This document shows positions 42,085 to 53,302 of a DNA stretch of 64,000 bases, in pieces. Position 1 is the stretch's first letter; every line of letters starts with the position of its first letter. Position numbers and translations under genes: made by a program. The notes beneath the pieces were generated by a model. That model searched no databases, was not told where the DNA came from, and saw only the letters and a program-made list of their open reading frames with translations. The DNA is from Leguminivora glycinivorella (lineage: Eukaryota; Arthropoda; Insecta; Lepidoptera; Tortricidae), in assembly GCF_023078275.1 (NCBI RefSeq), contig NC_062995.1, positions 11,110,917 to 11,174,916 on the forward strand, read 5' to 3'.

Positions 42085-43894
42085 CGGAACAAAAGAAAAG
42101 AAATGGCGTATAGTAATAGACTATAGGAAATTAAACAATTGTATACAGGATGACAAATTTCCACTCCCTAACATAACAGAAATTTTAGATTCTCTTTCGG
42201 GTTGTGTATATTTTAGTCACTTAGATTTAGCAAATGGTTATTATCAATGCGAGCTCGACAAAAATAGTAGACAGTTTACGGCCTTTGACTCCGGCCAGTA
42301 TAGGATGACCCGTATGCCAATGGGCCTTCGCAGTAGTCCGAATTCATTTTCCAGGATGATGAATATCGCCATGTCTGGTCTGACATACGACAAATGTTTA
42401 ATTTACTTAGACGACCTCATAGTTTTTGGTAAAAATCTAGATGACCATAACAAAAATCTATTAGATGTATTTAGCAGGTTGCGTAAAGTTAATTTAAGGC
42501 TAAATCCAAACAAATGTGAATTTTTAAAGAAAGAACTTTTGTATTTGGGTCACGTAGTTTCAAGTGACGGAGTATTACCTGACCCGGATAAAATATCGGC
42601 AATACAAAATTTTCCAGTTCCAACAAATAGCGACGAAGTTAAAAGATTTGTGGCATTTGCAAACTATTATAGGAAATTCATTCAACAATTTGCTGAAATC
42701 GCAATACCTTTAAATCATTTATCAAAGAAAAACGTCCCCTTTGTATGGGACGAAAGATGTCAAATGTCATTCGATACTTTAAAACAAAAAATTGCATCTC
42801 CACCAGTTCTTCAATACCCAGATTTTTCACCGGACAGTAAGTTTATTTTGCAGACAGATGCATCTGGCTATGCTTTGGGAGCAGTTTTAAGCAACAGAGA
42901 CAACAGACCAGTGGCTTATGCTAGCAGAACACTAAATAAATCAGAGAAAAATTACCCAACCATAGACAAAGAACTCTTAGGAATATATTGGGCCGTCCGT
43001 CATTTTCGACCTTATCTGTATGGTACTAATTTTATTATTCGAACAGACCACAAGCCACTTGTCTACTTATTTGGAATGAGGGATCCATCGAGTCGTCTTT
43101 TAAAATATAGGCTAGCGCTTGAGGAATTTGACTTTGTCATTGAATATGTAAGAGGATCCGATAATGCGCCCGCTGACGCGTTGTCGCGTGCTTATATAAC
43201 TTGTCAAGACTTAAAAACCTTAAATGAACAGATATGTGTTACGACTAGAGCACAATCAAAGAAAATAAGTAATACTCGTACACTTATAACACGGAATATG
43301 ACTAGCAAGGATGATTTTCAACAATCACCAAAAATTATAGAAACACATAATAAGTTACCGGGTTCAGTAGAGTTACGATTTATTAGTAGAAAGGAGTTAA
43401 ATACGCTAAGGAAAGATGTGTTAATAAATGACTACGAGAATAAGATATTCTTATACGACTGCAATAAAAACGTTATTTATATTAAATTTCTGGACTCTTC
43501 ATCGCAAATTTCGCCAGGCGAGTTTGTGAAAGAGCTGGATCTCTTTTGTTGTAAAATGAATATTAATATGATATACATCGTGCAAAATAAAATGATGGAA
43601 ATATTTATACAAAAATTAATGAATGAAATAAAGAAGCCTGAATGTATAATGAAAGTGAATATTTGTATTTTGAAAGATTTAATAAGAGTATCTAATCGCG
43701 AACAACGTAAAATAATTTTAAATGACTTTCATATTTTGCCCACTAGTGGTCACGCAGGTATGAGGCGAATGTACAATAATTTAAAAAAATATTACTTCTG
43801 GCCGGGCATGGAAAAAGACATTAGAAATTTTGTTAAATGCTGTGATAAGTGCCAGAAAAACAAATATGCTACCCCATTAAAGAACCAATGGTAA
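42083..43894 (+). pseudogene. pol: Gypsy-2 pol, part 2: reverse transcriptase, RNase H, integrase zinc domain
   Basis: After the A-run shift: YFSHLDLANGYYQ, MPMGLRSSPNSF, catalytic LIYLDDLIVFG, LGHVVSSDGVLPDP; RNase H LQTDASGYALGAVLSN and DHKPLVYLFGM; integrase H/H (FHILPTSGHAG) and C/C (CCDKCQ). A second single-base change in a C run (43872-43875) ends this frame at 43894. Confidence 0.9.
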
Positions 43895-44730
43895 TCACGA
43901 CGACTGCAACATATGCTTTTGAGAAAATTTATTTAGATTTAGTTGGACCCTTACAGACCGATGACAATGGTTATTCATACATACTCACATTACAGTGCGA
44001 ACTAACAAAATTTGTAGAAGCCTATCCATTACTTTCTAAAAGAAGTCAAGACGTAGCTATGTCTTTGGTAAACAATTTTATACTTAGATACGGCGTTCCC
44101 AGGCAGATAGCTTCCGATCGGGGTACAGAGTTTGTTTCAACCGTTTTTAAAGAGGTAAGTGCAATACTTAATATAAAACAATTAAACTCCACAGCTTATC
44201 ACCATCAAAGTATTGGAGCTCTTGAGAACACACATAAACATTTAGCTGCATTCTTACGTATTCAAACAGATAGACATCCAGAAACTTGGAGCACTTGGCT
44301 CCCATTTTGGAGTTTTTCATTTAACACGTCGGTGCATACTGAAACCAAGTACACCCCATTCGAACTTGTGTATGGCAGGAAGTGTAACTTACCTAGTAAT
44401 TTGTTCGGAGATACCGTGCAACCCTTATATAATCACGAAAGCTACCCAAAAGAATTGCAATACCGACTTCAGCTAAGTCAAAAAGAAGCACGGGAAAATT
44501 TAATAAAATCAAAAGAATGTAGAAAACTTCGATATGATTTCAAAACAAACAGTATTGTTTACAAGCCTAACGACAAGGTTTTAATTAAAAATGAAGTTGG
44601 AAATAAATTAGCTAATGTTTACTTGGGCCCATACCGTGTTCTACATGATTTGTCTCCTAATGTGGAGGTTGAAATTGACGGGAAATCAATGTTAGTACAT
44701 AAGAATAGAACTAAGCCCTTCTATGAATAA
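43876..44730 (+). pseudogene. pol: Gypsy-2 pol, part 3: integrase core and C-terminus
   Basis: Continues the integrase after the C-run shift: D (YLDLVGPL), D (ASDRGTEFV) and E (GALENTHKHL) of the DDE triad, then a C-terminal GPY-type module (YLGPYRVLHD), ending at 44730. No envelope ORF follows. Confidence 0.92.
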
Positions 44731-44829
44731 ATATAAAAAAAAAGATAAAAATGTAAAAACATGTATAGCCAGTATAACCTCCTGAGTCCCATAAGCAATT
44801 GTTTTGTTTTTTTTATCAAATACCCTTTG

Positions 44830-44871
<42 letters not shown>
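44830..44871 (+). repeat. Poly-A tract of 42 bases inside Gypsy-2
   Basis: Uninterrupted A run between pol and the 3' LTR. Unusually long for an LTR element interior; likely slippage, and a probable place for length error in the assembly. Confidence 0.95.
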
Positions 44872-44872
<1 letters not shown>

Positions 44873-44979
44873 GTTTTAAATATATTTTGAAATATGTACA
44901 AACAAATTGTACAAGAGGACTGAGGAGGATAGACGCTATGTAAAAAAAAAAAAATGTATAATTATTTTTTTTTTCCTGT

Positions 44980-44990
44980 AAAAGGGGAGG
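44980..44990 (+). promoter_or_regulatory. Gypsy-2 polypurine tract
   Basis: AAAAGGGGAGG immediately before the 3' LTR: textbook plus-strand primer. Confidence 0.85.
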
Positions 44991-45120
44991 TGTGAGGAGT
45001 TATATTAGTGCTGAATAGTGTATTAAGTATATGTACTTAAATAGGTATGAACTGTGAAATAAAGTCAGTCTTTACGCAATACTCAAGGTGTTTAATTGTC
45101 GTCGTACTTCCCGCCCCACA
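44991..45120 (+). repeat. Gypsy-2 3' LTR
   Basis: 130 bp, no visible difference from the 5' LTR; followed by the CCTC duplication. Confidence 0.93.
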
Positions 45121-45124
45121 CCTC

Positions 45125-46132
45125 TCTTGTATTGTAACCGGACGGCCGCGAGGGCCTGGAGCCCGGCATGCCACGTGCTGCCGTGGCGTTCCATAGTTTG
45201 TGTGGTGCTGTTTAGTCAGGCTGGGTAAGTAGATTTAATTGTGAGCTTTTGATATTTCCATGGCGTGAAACGTGGAGATGTTCTCAACCATAAATTGGTT
45301 TATTTCCGTCTGGCAGAAACATGCTAAGGGTGGGAGTCTCCGTGGAGATCCTCGGTCTGCAGTCTGCAGGTCTCCGGTGAGCTCGCTTACATTTTTGTTT
45401 TAGTTAATCACTGTGTGTGAGGGCACTCGACTAATGTGGCCAATTTATTTGTTTCACAGGAGTGGGGAACAAACCTTAAATGTTTAACTTAACGTTTTTA
45501 ACTTAAGTACAATTGTGATGTGCAAGGAAACTTCTTTGGTGCTACTGGTGCAAGGTGCCTTTGGACTTTGTTTTTTTGTGTGGAAGGGTCAGCCCTGTCC
45601 ACGTGGCGAGGGGGCGTCAGCTCCGGAGTTCATCCCTGACGTGTGTCTCCTGCTTTACCACTGAGCGTAGTTCATATTTCATATGGAGTCGAATTTAGTA
45701 TTTTGGAAACATTAACTGAAACCTTTCTGTAAGCAAGATTTTATTTATATTTAACTAGCTTTTGCCCATAGCTTCGCTCGCGTCGAATTCGAAAATTGCG
45801 GAATGGTCCATCCAAACGTCCACCTCCTACTTTAGGGGAGTGGGGGTTTAGAAAGAGACAAAAAGTAGCCTATGTCACTCACTACTTAAAAAACCACATC
45901 AATTCGTCGCTCCGTTTTGCCGTGAAAGACGGACAAACAAACAGATGTTATATTGTTTAATTTGTTTCTCCTCTAGCTCTCCTCGATAGAGCCAAAATTT
46001 AGTTTTTGTATTATTATAATTTTTTTTTAACATGGGTGTATTTTACTATGACTTTTCGGAGCTTATAATTCCATTTAATTCAGAAATTATCACTCAACAA
46101 ATCTGATTATAATCTTGCGGCTGATTGCAGAT
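45125..46132. other. Duplicated intronic sequence including an interspersed repeat (45752-46000); no gene seen
   Basis: Homologous to 24789-25782, with the AAGACGGACAAACAAACAGA repeat. Confidence 0.6.
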
Positions 46133-46398
46133 ATATCTAATTTAAATTCAGACGCTGCCCATCACCAATCCGGCCTATTCCCCATCTTACCAGTTGAACC
46201 ACTGGACATTTTCTTCCTAATAGATTTACTAGTTATACCCGTGGGAACTGTTGTCCCAGATACATTACCAGTAAAACAAAACCCCCGATAGCCAAACTAT
46301 TACACAAGAGTCTTGACAACCTACATAGTAAACTTGAATCTATGATCCAAGATAAAAAAATTGCCAGATAGATCTTGTCACATGTAATAATCATATAC

Positions 46399-46545
46399 CT
46401 GACTCGTTGTCCCGGTCTGTACTCCGAATGTGGGTGAGAAGCTTGTCCATGTCAAGACGATTCAACCGCACACTGCAGTCCCTTAGGAAGGGTCCCCTGG
46501 GGACAATCTCACTCAACTGCTGCTCTTTGATCGCCCCATTTGATG
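46399..46545 (-). CDS. Zinc-finger gene B, exon 2
   Basis: 147 bp, phase 1-1, acceptor TTTTTCAG, donor GTATATGA. Encodes the same SNGAIKEQQ...STDRDNES peptide. It would splice to the gene B finger exon at 35144 across 11.3 kb containing Gypsy-2. Confidence 0.75.
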
Positions 46546-47079
46546 CTGAAAAAATTACAGACTTGAACAAAAACCATGTCCCCATATTTATGATCACTTA
46601 AAGTATGATTACTTAAATTATACTATGATATGAACATTTACGTAGCATTTAGGTATATTTTTGGTGGTCTAAGGTTGTTATTCGGTTTAAAACTGAATAT
46701 TTCCAAACACAAATAGGTTAAGTAAAGTTATATACGTAAAATTGAATATGTCTTTGTCTAAAAGAGCCTACAACTAACCCGCTGATGCGTGTCGCGTGCC
46801 GCGGCGCTCCACTAGCTCGGTGCCGAGCACGAGCTCGTCCTTCACCGCGTGGCCGGCGTACAGCTCCGCCGCCGCGCGCGCGCTGGCTGACTCCTCTTTT
46901 ACACTCACTTCTGAGCTTGATGGCTCTCTGTTTATACACACACCATCGGGTCTAGGTTCGTCCTTGACGCATACATCGTCCAGCAAATGCTCCACTTTCA
47001 TAGACACTGCGATCGATGATTATACACGCATCCTCACAAGCAGTGTTGCCAGATTATAATTCTGTAAATCTGTAGCAAA

Positions 47080-48775
47080 GACCTTTACAGGGGACAGCTC
47101 AATCACATTTTTTGCCATACGAAATTAAACCTTATTACTGAAACAGAAAGTCGATCGTATCAGACTAGCGAAAACGGTCCACATGAGAGGGCATTGTTTG
47201 GGCTGGTGTCCCTCTCGCACGTGTTGCCAGTGTTAATGAGGTTCCCATATTAGTAGTATTTTTATCTGTATATTACCCGACTTTATAACTTCTTATTTTA
47301 TTTTAATGTTATATTCAAACTAGGGTTTCGATATATTTCAATAAATTTGAAAATAATTATAATGTGTAGGGTGGTTGGAATAAGACGCCAAGTAGGAACC
47401 AGTTGTTTATTGGTTTAACTTCCAATATTACAAATAATCATCATACAAGTGGAGTACCTAGCTAAACATGAGTTGAAGGTCCTCAGGGACGACCACTGCA
47501 AGACCAAAGGCCAACCGATTATGAAGCTTATGGGCGGTCCGTGTAGACGGTCTCGACCCGTGCTTCATTTGTTGGTTGGACTTGGGGCATAGCAGAGGCC
47601 GTCTCCCAAGCTAGACCACTAGCTAACAACTGAATGACTGATCGGCGGCCGCGCGGCGCCTTTTATTTCGGTTTCCGTGCCGCCCGCGCTCTCCGCGCCG
47701 CTCGGAGTTCTTCACGCGCGCTCGGGTCGATCGGTCCGCTGATCGTGACAGGTAGTGATGTGCGAGCGAGAAAGTATTCGGATCCGCGCGCTCGCGCGTG
47801 ATGTTATTTTGTCTCGCTACATTCTCCCCCTCTGGTACTCTTTGACGTCCCGTGAGAGTACCAGGAATAACAGGATCTGTGTTGTCTCTCCCTCTGGTAC
47901 GTATGCAGACGAGAGAGTATCAAAACGTGTGTAGATCGGTTTATATTCCAGTTTCATGGAGTTGACGAAACACTGTACTGCTCTGCTTGTGAGAACCCTC
48001 CCCCTGGAGTGAAGCTGGTCCAGTAGTGTTCAACAGCATTGATAACTAAACAACTTCCTTTGCACGTGATACGTTGCTTGCATCCTTATTTCTATTCCAG
48101 AAAATATTGTAGGGTAGGTGCAACTTCTTCTTTGACATTGAGGGTAGTTGTCATTCATGGGCCCCACTTGGGCGCAACTTAAGATCGGGGGCGGTACGCA
48201 TCGGCATTCTCATCCCCTTGCTCTGTCCACTCACGGCTAACCGAATATGAACTTATGGGCGGTCCGTGTAGACGGTCTCGACCCGTGCTCATTTGTTGGT
48301 TAGGCTTGAGGCATAGCATAGGCCGTCTCTCAAGCTTCACCGCTAACGAGTGAATGACTGATCGGCGGCCGCGCGGCGCCTTTTATTTCGGTTTCCGTGC
48401 CGCCCGCGCTCTCCGCGCCGCTCGGAGTTCTTCACGCGCGCTCGGGTCGATCGGTCCGCTGATCGTGACAGGTAGTGATGTGCGAGCGAGAAAGTATTCG
48501 GATCCGCGCGCTCGCGCGTGATGTTATTTTGTCTCGCTACAAATGTAATTATTTTGATGCCAGTAAATGAAAGATTTGTATAATTAAAAAATACTTTCAA
48601 TTGGGTGTTAGTAGATTTGGTAATAACTTTGAAAATTGACTGGTATCCCCAATTTATGACAGTATGACGTCACTGAATAATGTTGACATTGTCAGCAAGT
48701 GCGAGAGGGACACCAGCCCAAACAATTACCTCTCATGTGGACACACTTTTTGACCTAACTAAACAATCTAGGGGA
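47080..48775. mobile_element. hAT-like foldback, inverted orientation, split by an LTR-type insertion
   Basis: 47080-47364 and 48542-48775 together match the 7722-8258 element in reverse; the break is the AATG-flanked insertion 47365-48541. Confidence 0.8.
47365..48541. mobile_element. Short non-coding LTR element (TRIM-like), target duplication AATG
   Basis: The 1177-bp insertion starts TGTAGGGT and ends TCTCGCTACA, with AATG at 47361-47364 and 48542-48545. Two terminal direct repeats (47365-47821, 48108-48541) agree very well over their last 290 bp (GGGCGGTCCGTGTAGACGG to CTCGCTACA) but only in the first 8 bases before that. The 286-bp interior is non-coding. Orientation is undecided; the minus strand has CCGAAATAAAAGGCGCC, which could serve as TATA or poly-A signal. 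Confidence 0.75.
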
Positions 48776-49290
48776 CAACTCAATCACATTTTTTGCCATA
48801 CTAAATTGAACCTTATCACCGAGAGAGAAAGTTGATCGTATCAGACTAGCGAAAACGGTCCACATGAGAGGGCATTGTTTGGGCTGGTGTCCCTCTCGCA
48901 CGTGTGACCAGTGTTAATGAGGTTACCATTGTAGTAGTATTTTTATCTGTATATTACCTGACTTTAAAACTTCTTATTTTATTTTAGTGTTATATTCAAA
49001 GTAGGGTTTCGATATATTTTAAAGAATTAGAAAATAATTATAATGTAATTATTTTAATGCCCATAAATCAAAGATTTGTATAATTAAAAAATACCTTTAA
49101 TTGGGTATTAGTAGATTTAGTAGTGACTTTGAAAATTAACTGGTATCCCCAATGTATGACAGTGATGACGTCACTGAATAATGTTGACATTGTCAGTAAG
49201 TGCGAGAGGGACACCAGCCCAAACAATGACCTCTCATGTGGACACACTTTTTGACCTAACTACACAATCTAGTTTAATAATTCTAAATCT
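48776..49290. mobile_element. hAT-like foldback, inverted orientation, nearly complete
   Basis: Reverse complement of 7722-8258 over most of its length, ending CACAATCTAGTTTAATAATT and CTATG. Lies in tandem with the split copy just before it. Confidence 0.78.
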
Positions 49291-49360
49291 ATGGGCTCAG
49301 CTTTCACGGTAATACCTATGGCGACTCCTTGTTAGTGTGGTCTGAGTTTTGGTTTTGGTG

Positions 49361-50532
49361 TAGGCTTGTGCCGTTTCGTTCGTTGATCGGAGCGCTCCGA
49401 TCTCGTTTAATCGCTCCCATGAACTAGTTCGCTCTTTTAGGTCTTTTGCTCATTTAGTTCAGCCAGACCAGCGACCACTGCGGTCGGAAAGATCAGAACG
49501 AATGGGACCGAATAGGGTCAAAATGATACGAATAGTCCACAGATAGTAACATTCCGGGCCGAAAGGTTGTAAGTAACCGAAGTTTAATATGAAAACTTGA
49601 TTTTTTTTGTTGCTCTGCTAAGTAGCTCTCGCTCTCGGTCGGCGCAGTCACACATTCGTTCTCGATCCAAATCGCTCGCGCTCGCCGATCCTATACTGAA
49701 GGCTGCTTTCAAAAAAAACGTCAAAATAATGTAAAATTGATAGTTTTAGTCGGTGAAATACTACACTTTCCGTTATCCAATAGATTTAGTTAATTCAAGT
49801 TCCAGTTAGAGCATCTTATTATCTTGATTTTTATAAGACTGGATTTTTGAAAACTAACTCACTAAATTAATTATGAATTTTTCTCTAATGCACGTTTAGA
49901 AAAACGCACGTATAGAGCTGAATCAGTCGATCTTATTTGTAAAATTTGGACAATTTTGAATATTAAAACGGGTAAATTTATAATTCGTATATCCTGTACC
50001 ACAATCATTTCAGACTAGATTTTTATTTTAAGTTTTTGAAAAAGAGTAAACTAGCCTAAGGCGAATTCAATTTTTTTCAGAAATTACCTAAAATTAAGTG
50101 ACAATTTCTTTGAAAATCTACATCACATCGAAGCAAGTTTTGTACTAAATTAATCTGCAACGTTTACTTAAATTGCTGTTATGCCTTAGTGATTATACAT
50201 TGCTATTATTGATTTTTGCCAATTTTTTGAAAACGAGCCTTCACCGGTACAATTATTACCACTTTTGGACATTTTCTCATATTTTGTTAGACCAAGTAGA
50301 AAAAGTCCTATAATGTGATATATATTTATAAACTACTCGCAAAGCCCTTTAATTTGATACCACACACGGTATGATCGAGCGCTCGGTTGCGATTTCACTA
50401 TTTTTAACACGAAAGCCCTCTTAACTAAATGAGCAAAGACCGATTCACAGACCACGGAAAGATTCAGTTCATTTCGGTCATTGATGGGATTTTATTCCTA
50501 ACAGTTCATAGTTCGTGAACGACACAAGCCTA
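49361..50532. mobile_element. hAT-like non-autonomous element, 8-bp duplication TTTTGGTG
   Basis: Terminal inverted repeats TAGGCTTGTGCCGTT / GAACGACACAAGCCTA, flanked by TTTTGGTG (49353-49360, 50533-50540). 1172 bp including a second element at 49701-50420. No transposase motif. Confidence 0.92.
49701..50420. mobile_element. piggyBac-like MITE nested in the hAT element
   Basis: 720 bp, nearly identical to 58315-59035, where TTAA flanks both sides; here TTAA is kept at the right (50421-50424) and changed to TGAA at the left (49697-49700). Two independent contexts with the same ends define the element. TTAA targets suggest piggyBac mobilisation; terminal repeats are short and imperfect (GGCTGCTTTC / GAAAGCCCTC). 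Confidence 0.65.
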
Positions 50533-50540
50533 TTTTGGTG

Positions 50541-50907
50541 GGCTCTTAAATGACTCGCAAAACAGAACTTGGTTTACCAACATATTACGCTGTAAATGAG
50601 AGCGAAAAAAACAATTTTGATAACAACAATGTCGCGGTCCGGAGCGGTCGATTGTTTTGCTATTCGTTCTTGAAAAACAGGAAAAACATAACCGATAACA
50701 AAAAAAGTTTCAGAACGCACTAAGCTTGACAGGACAGTGGCAGCCTATGCATCGGATTTATTTTATTTTTTCTTTTATTAATTTATTATTTTATTTATTG
50801 ATTGTTACACACTTATCTTTATTTTTATTTATTATTGTGTGAATAATAACAGGAATATCTTGCATATTGAAAGTAGATGTAGAAGTTGTGACGCGGGACC
50901 GTGAGAG
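50541..50907 (+). promoter_or_regulatory. 5' flank of the plus-strand zinc-finger gene
   Basis: Very AT-rich between 50755 and 50860, then the ATG context GTGAGAGATGG. No clear TATA or initiator; the transcription start cannot be placed. Confidence 0.35.
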
Positions 50908-53302
50908 ATGGAGACGAGTGCCGAGTCTGGCAGCATGTCGCCGGCGCGCGTGAAGCTGGAGCCCGAGGCGGACCAGTCGGAAATCAGTACGTTCATACAA
51001 CATCTACATACTTTGATATTGCACATTTCATTTATTCAGACATTCAAATAGGTATATGTATATTAATAGGTACACATTACATTAAGCAGAGAACAAAACT
51101 AAATAGAACTGTAAGCCGTAAGTCCTCCCGTCATCAGCACACCGCACCGCACCATTTCTGGTTTTATAAAACTAACATTAACGAAATCTGTAGTTGGTAG
51201 TTATCGCCATTTAGTTTTGGCTACATCACCGCTTGCCGGCCCGTGCACTCGTATTAGGGTAGAGCGAGTTTGAGTTTCGGCGCCCTTGTAGCAAAAATTA
51301 TCGCGAGCGTAGCAAGCGCGAAAATGTTTTCCCTTATTTACGTCCCGGGATGGATAGTGGTTATTATGTACATAATATAGCAAAAAAAATGGAGTAGGTA
51401 CTAGGTATTATCAGGGCAGGGTCAAGAAAGCAGGCTTGAAATTGGCTTGAAATGAAAACGAGATTTTGAGAGTAGTGAGCGCGAAATATTGACTTACTAA
51501 AAGCTAAATTTTTTCTCTGTTGTCAGCGTCGGGATGCCCATTTAGGTGTATTGCCAATTAAGTCTCATTCAGTATTTGAATTTTTAGGCATTTCGGGAAA
51601 TGGTGGTTTTATGAAAGTCATTATGAGTTTTTGTCATTTTAACAGCAAGACATTTTGTTATTAAGGATTTATAAGACCATGGCTATTTAAAATTTTGGCT
51701 AATTAGAGAATTAGGCATCAAGCAATTTAGGTAGAATGACATGACACCAAAGCTAAAAAACATTCACTTCAGTATCATATGTCATATTCGGTCAACAATG
51801 TTGCCACTTCCTACTTTAGTAAACTTTCATTCTTAGGGAAATATTTCAGAACAAATGTAAGCGCAGTCGCAGTGGTATAAACAAGTTCTTAGCACATTCA
51901 TAAATGAACTTGTTTACCACCTTTGATACTGCAATATATGTATTTGACTACGACTTGATCCTATTGCGATTACACCCATTTATTGTTTCAGTCATTGTTA
52001 AAGAAGAAGCTGTATTCCTGGATGAAGAGGAGCGCGTGAAGGAGGAGTGGTCGGATAGCACGGCCGGGCGCGGCGTGAGCGAGGCAGCCATGCTGGCCGA
52101 CTTGTACATCGAGCACGAGGTGAAGGACGAGCTCGTGCTGGGGCCGGAGCGCCCGCACCGCCCCGTAGTCGCCCCGGCCGCCCTATCTTACCGTGTCGCA
52201 GCGTCCGCTGAACATAAACCTTTCTGGTGTTGTCAATGTGACTACAAGTGTAAAAGCAAAGCGTATTTACGGAAGCACCTGTTGACACACACAGACGTAA
52301 AGCCATTTAGTTGTAGCCACTGTGACTATAAGTGCAGAAGAAAAGCTAATTTAAAGTCTCACCTGATGAATCACACTGATGAGAAGCCTTTCAGATGTAG
52401 CCACTGTGACTACAAGTTTAGACAAAAAGCAAAATTAAATTCTCACCTGATTACTCACTCTGACGAAAAACCTTTCGAGTGTAGTCAATGTGACTACAAG
52501 GGTAAGAAAGAATCATATTTACGGAGGCACCTGGTGACTCACGTAGTCCACACAGACGAGAAGCTATTTAGTTGTAGCCACTGTGACTACAAGTGTATAC
52601 GAAAATCACAAATACAGTCTCACCTGTATACTCACTCTGACGAAAAACCTTTCGAGTGTAGTCAATGTGACTACAAGTTTCGAAGCAAAGCGTATTTAAG
52701 GAAGCACCTGTTGACACACACAGAGGAGAAGCCATTTAGTTGTAGCCACTGTGACTACAAGTGTAGAAAAAAGTAAATTTACAGAATCACCTGTTGACAC
52801 ACACAGACGAAAAGCCTTTTAGATGTAGCCACTGTGACTACAAGTGTAGACAAAAAGCCCATTTAAAGTCTCACCTGATTACTCACTCTGACGCAAAACC
52901 TTTCGGCTGCAGTCAATGTGACTACAAGTTTAGACGTAAAGCCCATTTAAAGTCTCACCTGATTACTCACTCTGACGCGAAACCTTTCGAGTGTAGTCAA
53001 TGTGACTACAAGGGTAAAATAAAATCAGAATTACGGAGGCACCTATTGACTCACGCAGTCCACAGAGACGATAAGCTATTTAGTTGTAGCCATTGTGACT
53101 AAAAGTGTAGACGAAAATCAGAATTGCAGTCTCACCTTACGTAGATTACTCTGACGAAAAACCTTTTGAGAGTTTTGAGTGTAATCACTGTCACAGTCAC
53201 TATCAGTGTAGAAGGAAAGCAGATTTACGGAAGCACGTGTTGAAACCTTGAAACACACAGACGAGAAGCCTTTCAGCTGTTGCCACTGTGACTACAAGTC
53301 AC
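50908..53302 (+). pseudogene. Plus-strand C2H2 zinc-finger gene: exon 1 50908-50986, exon 2 from 51992, with breaks
   Basis: Exon 1 encodes METSAESGSMSPARVKLEPE to phase 1, then donor GTACGT. A TTTATTGTTTCAG acceptor (51991) opens exon 2 in the matching phase with IVKEEAVFLDEEERVKEEW, then EHEVKDELVLGPE and tandem C2H2 fingers of the type CSHCDYKCRRKANLKSHL. Six full fingers precede a one-base loss in an A run (about 52767-52772) that causes the stop at 52774; fingers 8-10 continue in another frame until a TAC-to-TAA change at 53100-53102. Later fingers are decayed. Four VKxE motifs recall the minus-strand family; the finger consensus is different. A truncated six-finger protein could still be made. 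Confidence 0.85.
50987..51991 (+). other. Intron 1 of the plus-strand zinc-finger gene
   Basis: 1005 bp, GT-AG. No nested element with clear borders; AT-rich. Confidence 0.7.

Larger units (their letters stand above)
39010..45120 (+). mobile_element. Gypsy-2: Ty3/Gypsy LTR retrotransposon, target duplication CCTC
   Basis: 130-bp LTRs with no visible difference (39010-39139, 44991-45120), CCTC on each side (39006-39009, 45121-45124), empty site in unit 1 at about 24784. Order: LTR, primer-binding site, small membrane-protein ORF, gag, +1 shift, pol (protease, reverse transcriptase, RNase H, integrase), polypurine tract, LTR. Related to Gypsy-1 at protein level but with unrelated LTRs. Gag has one in-frame stop, pol two single-base shifts at homopolymers. 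Lies in intron 2 of gene B. Confidence 0.95.
25783..46132. repeat. Tandem segmental duplication, unit 2
   Basis: Second copy of the ~20-kb segment (see unit 1). Private to it: the THAP region 27825-28430, a LINE at 29777-31133, a Jockey-like LINE at 35661-37102 carrying a hAT MITE, a repeat at 37727-38575, the expanded 16-bp array, and Gypsy-2. Confidence 0.88.
46779..49325 (-). pseudogene. Zinc-finger gene B, exon 1 split by nested insertions, start codon lost
   Basis: 46779-47034 encodes the C-terminal two thirds of exon 1 (SMKVEHLLDDVCVKDEP onward) with a 9-bp loss near 47018. The remaining 5' piece, 49291-49325, encodes TVKAEP and the ESP region, but ATG is AAG and 12 bp are lost. Between them lie two hAT-like foldbacks and an LTR-type element. 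Gene B therefore has no normal start here, unless an upstream exon or the in-frame internal methionine is used. Confidence 0.8.
46133..49330. repeat. Tandem segmental duplication, unit 3 (partial)
   Basis: Starts like units 1 and 2 and carries exon 2 and exon 1 of gene B. Its exon 1 is split: coding sequence stops at 47034 and its remaining 5' part reappears at 49291-49325 after 2.25 kb of inserted elements. Homology ends near 49325, so the duplication border lies here. Confidence 0.82.
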
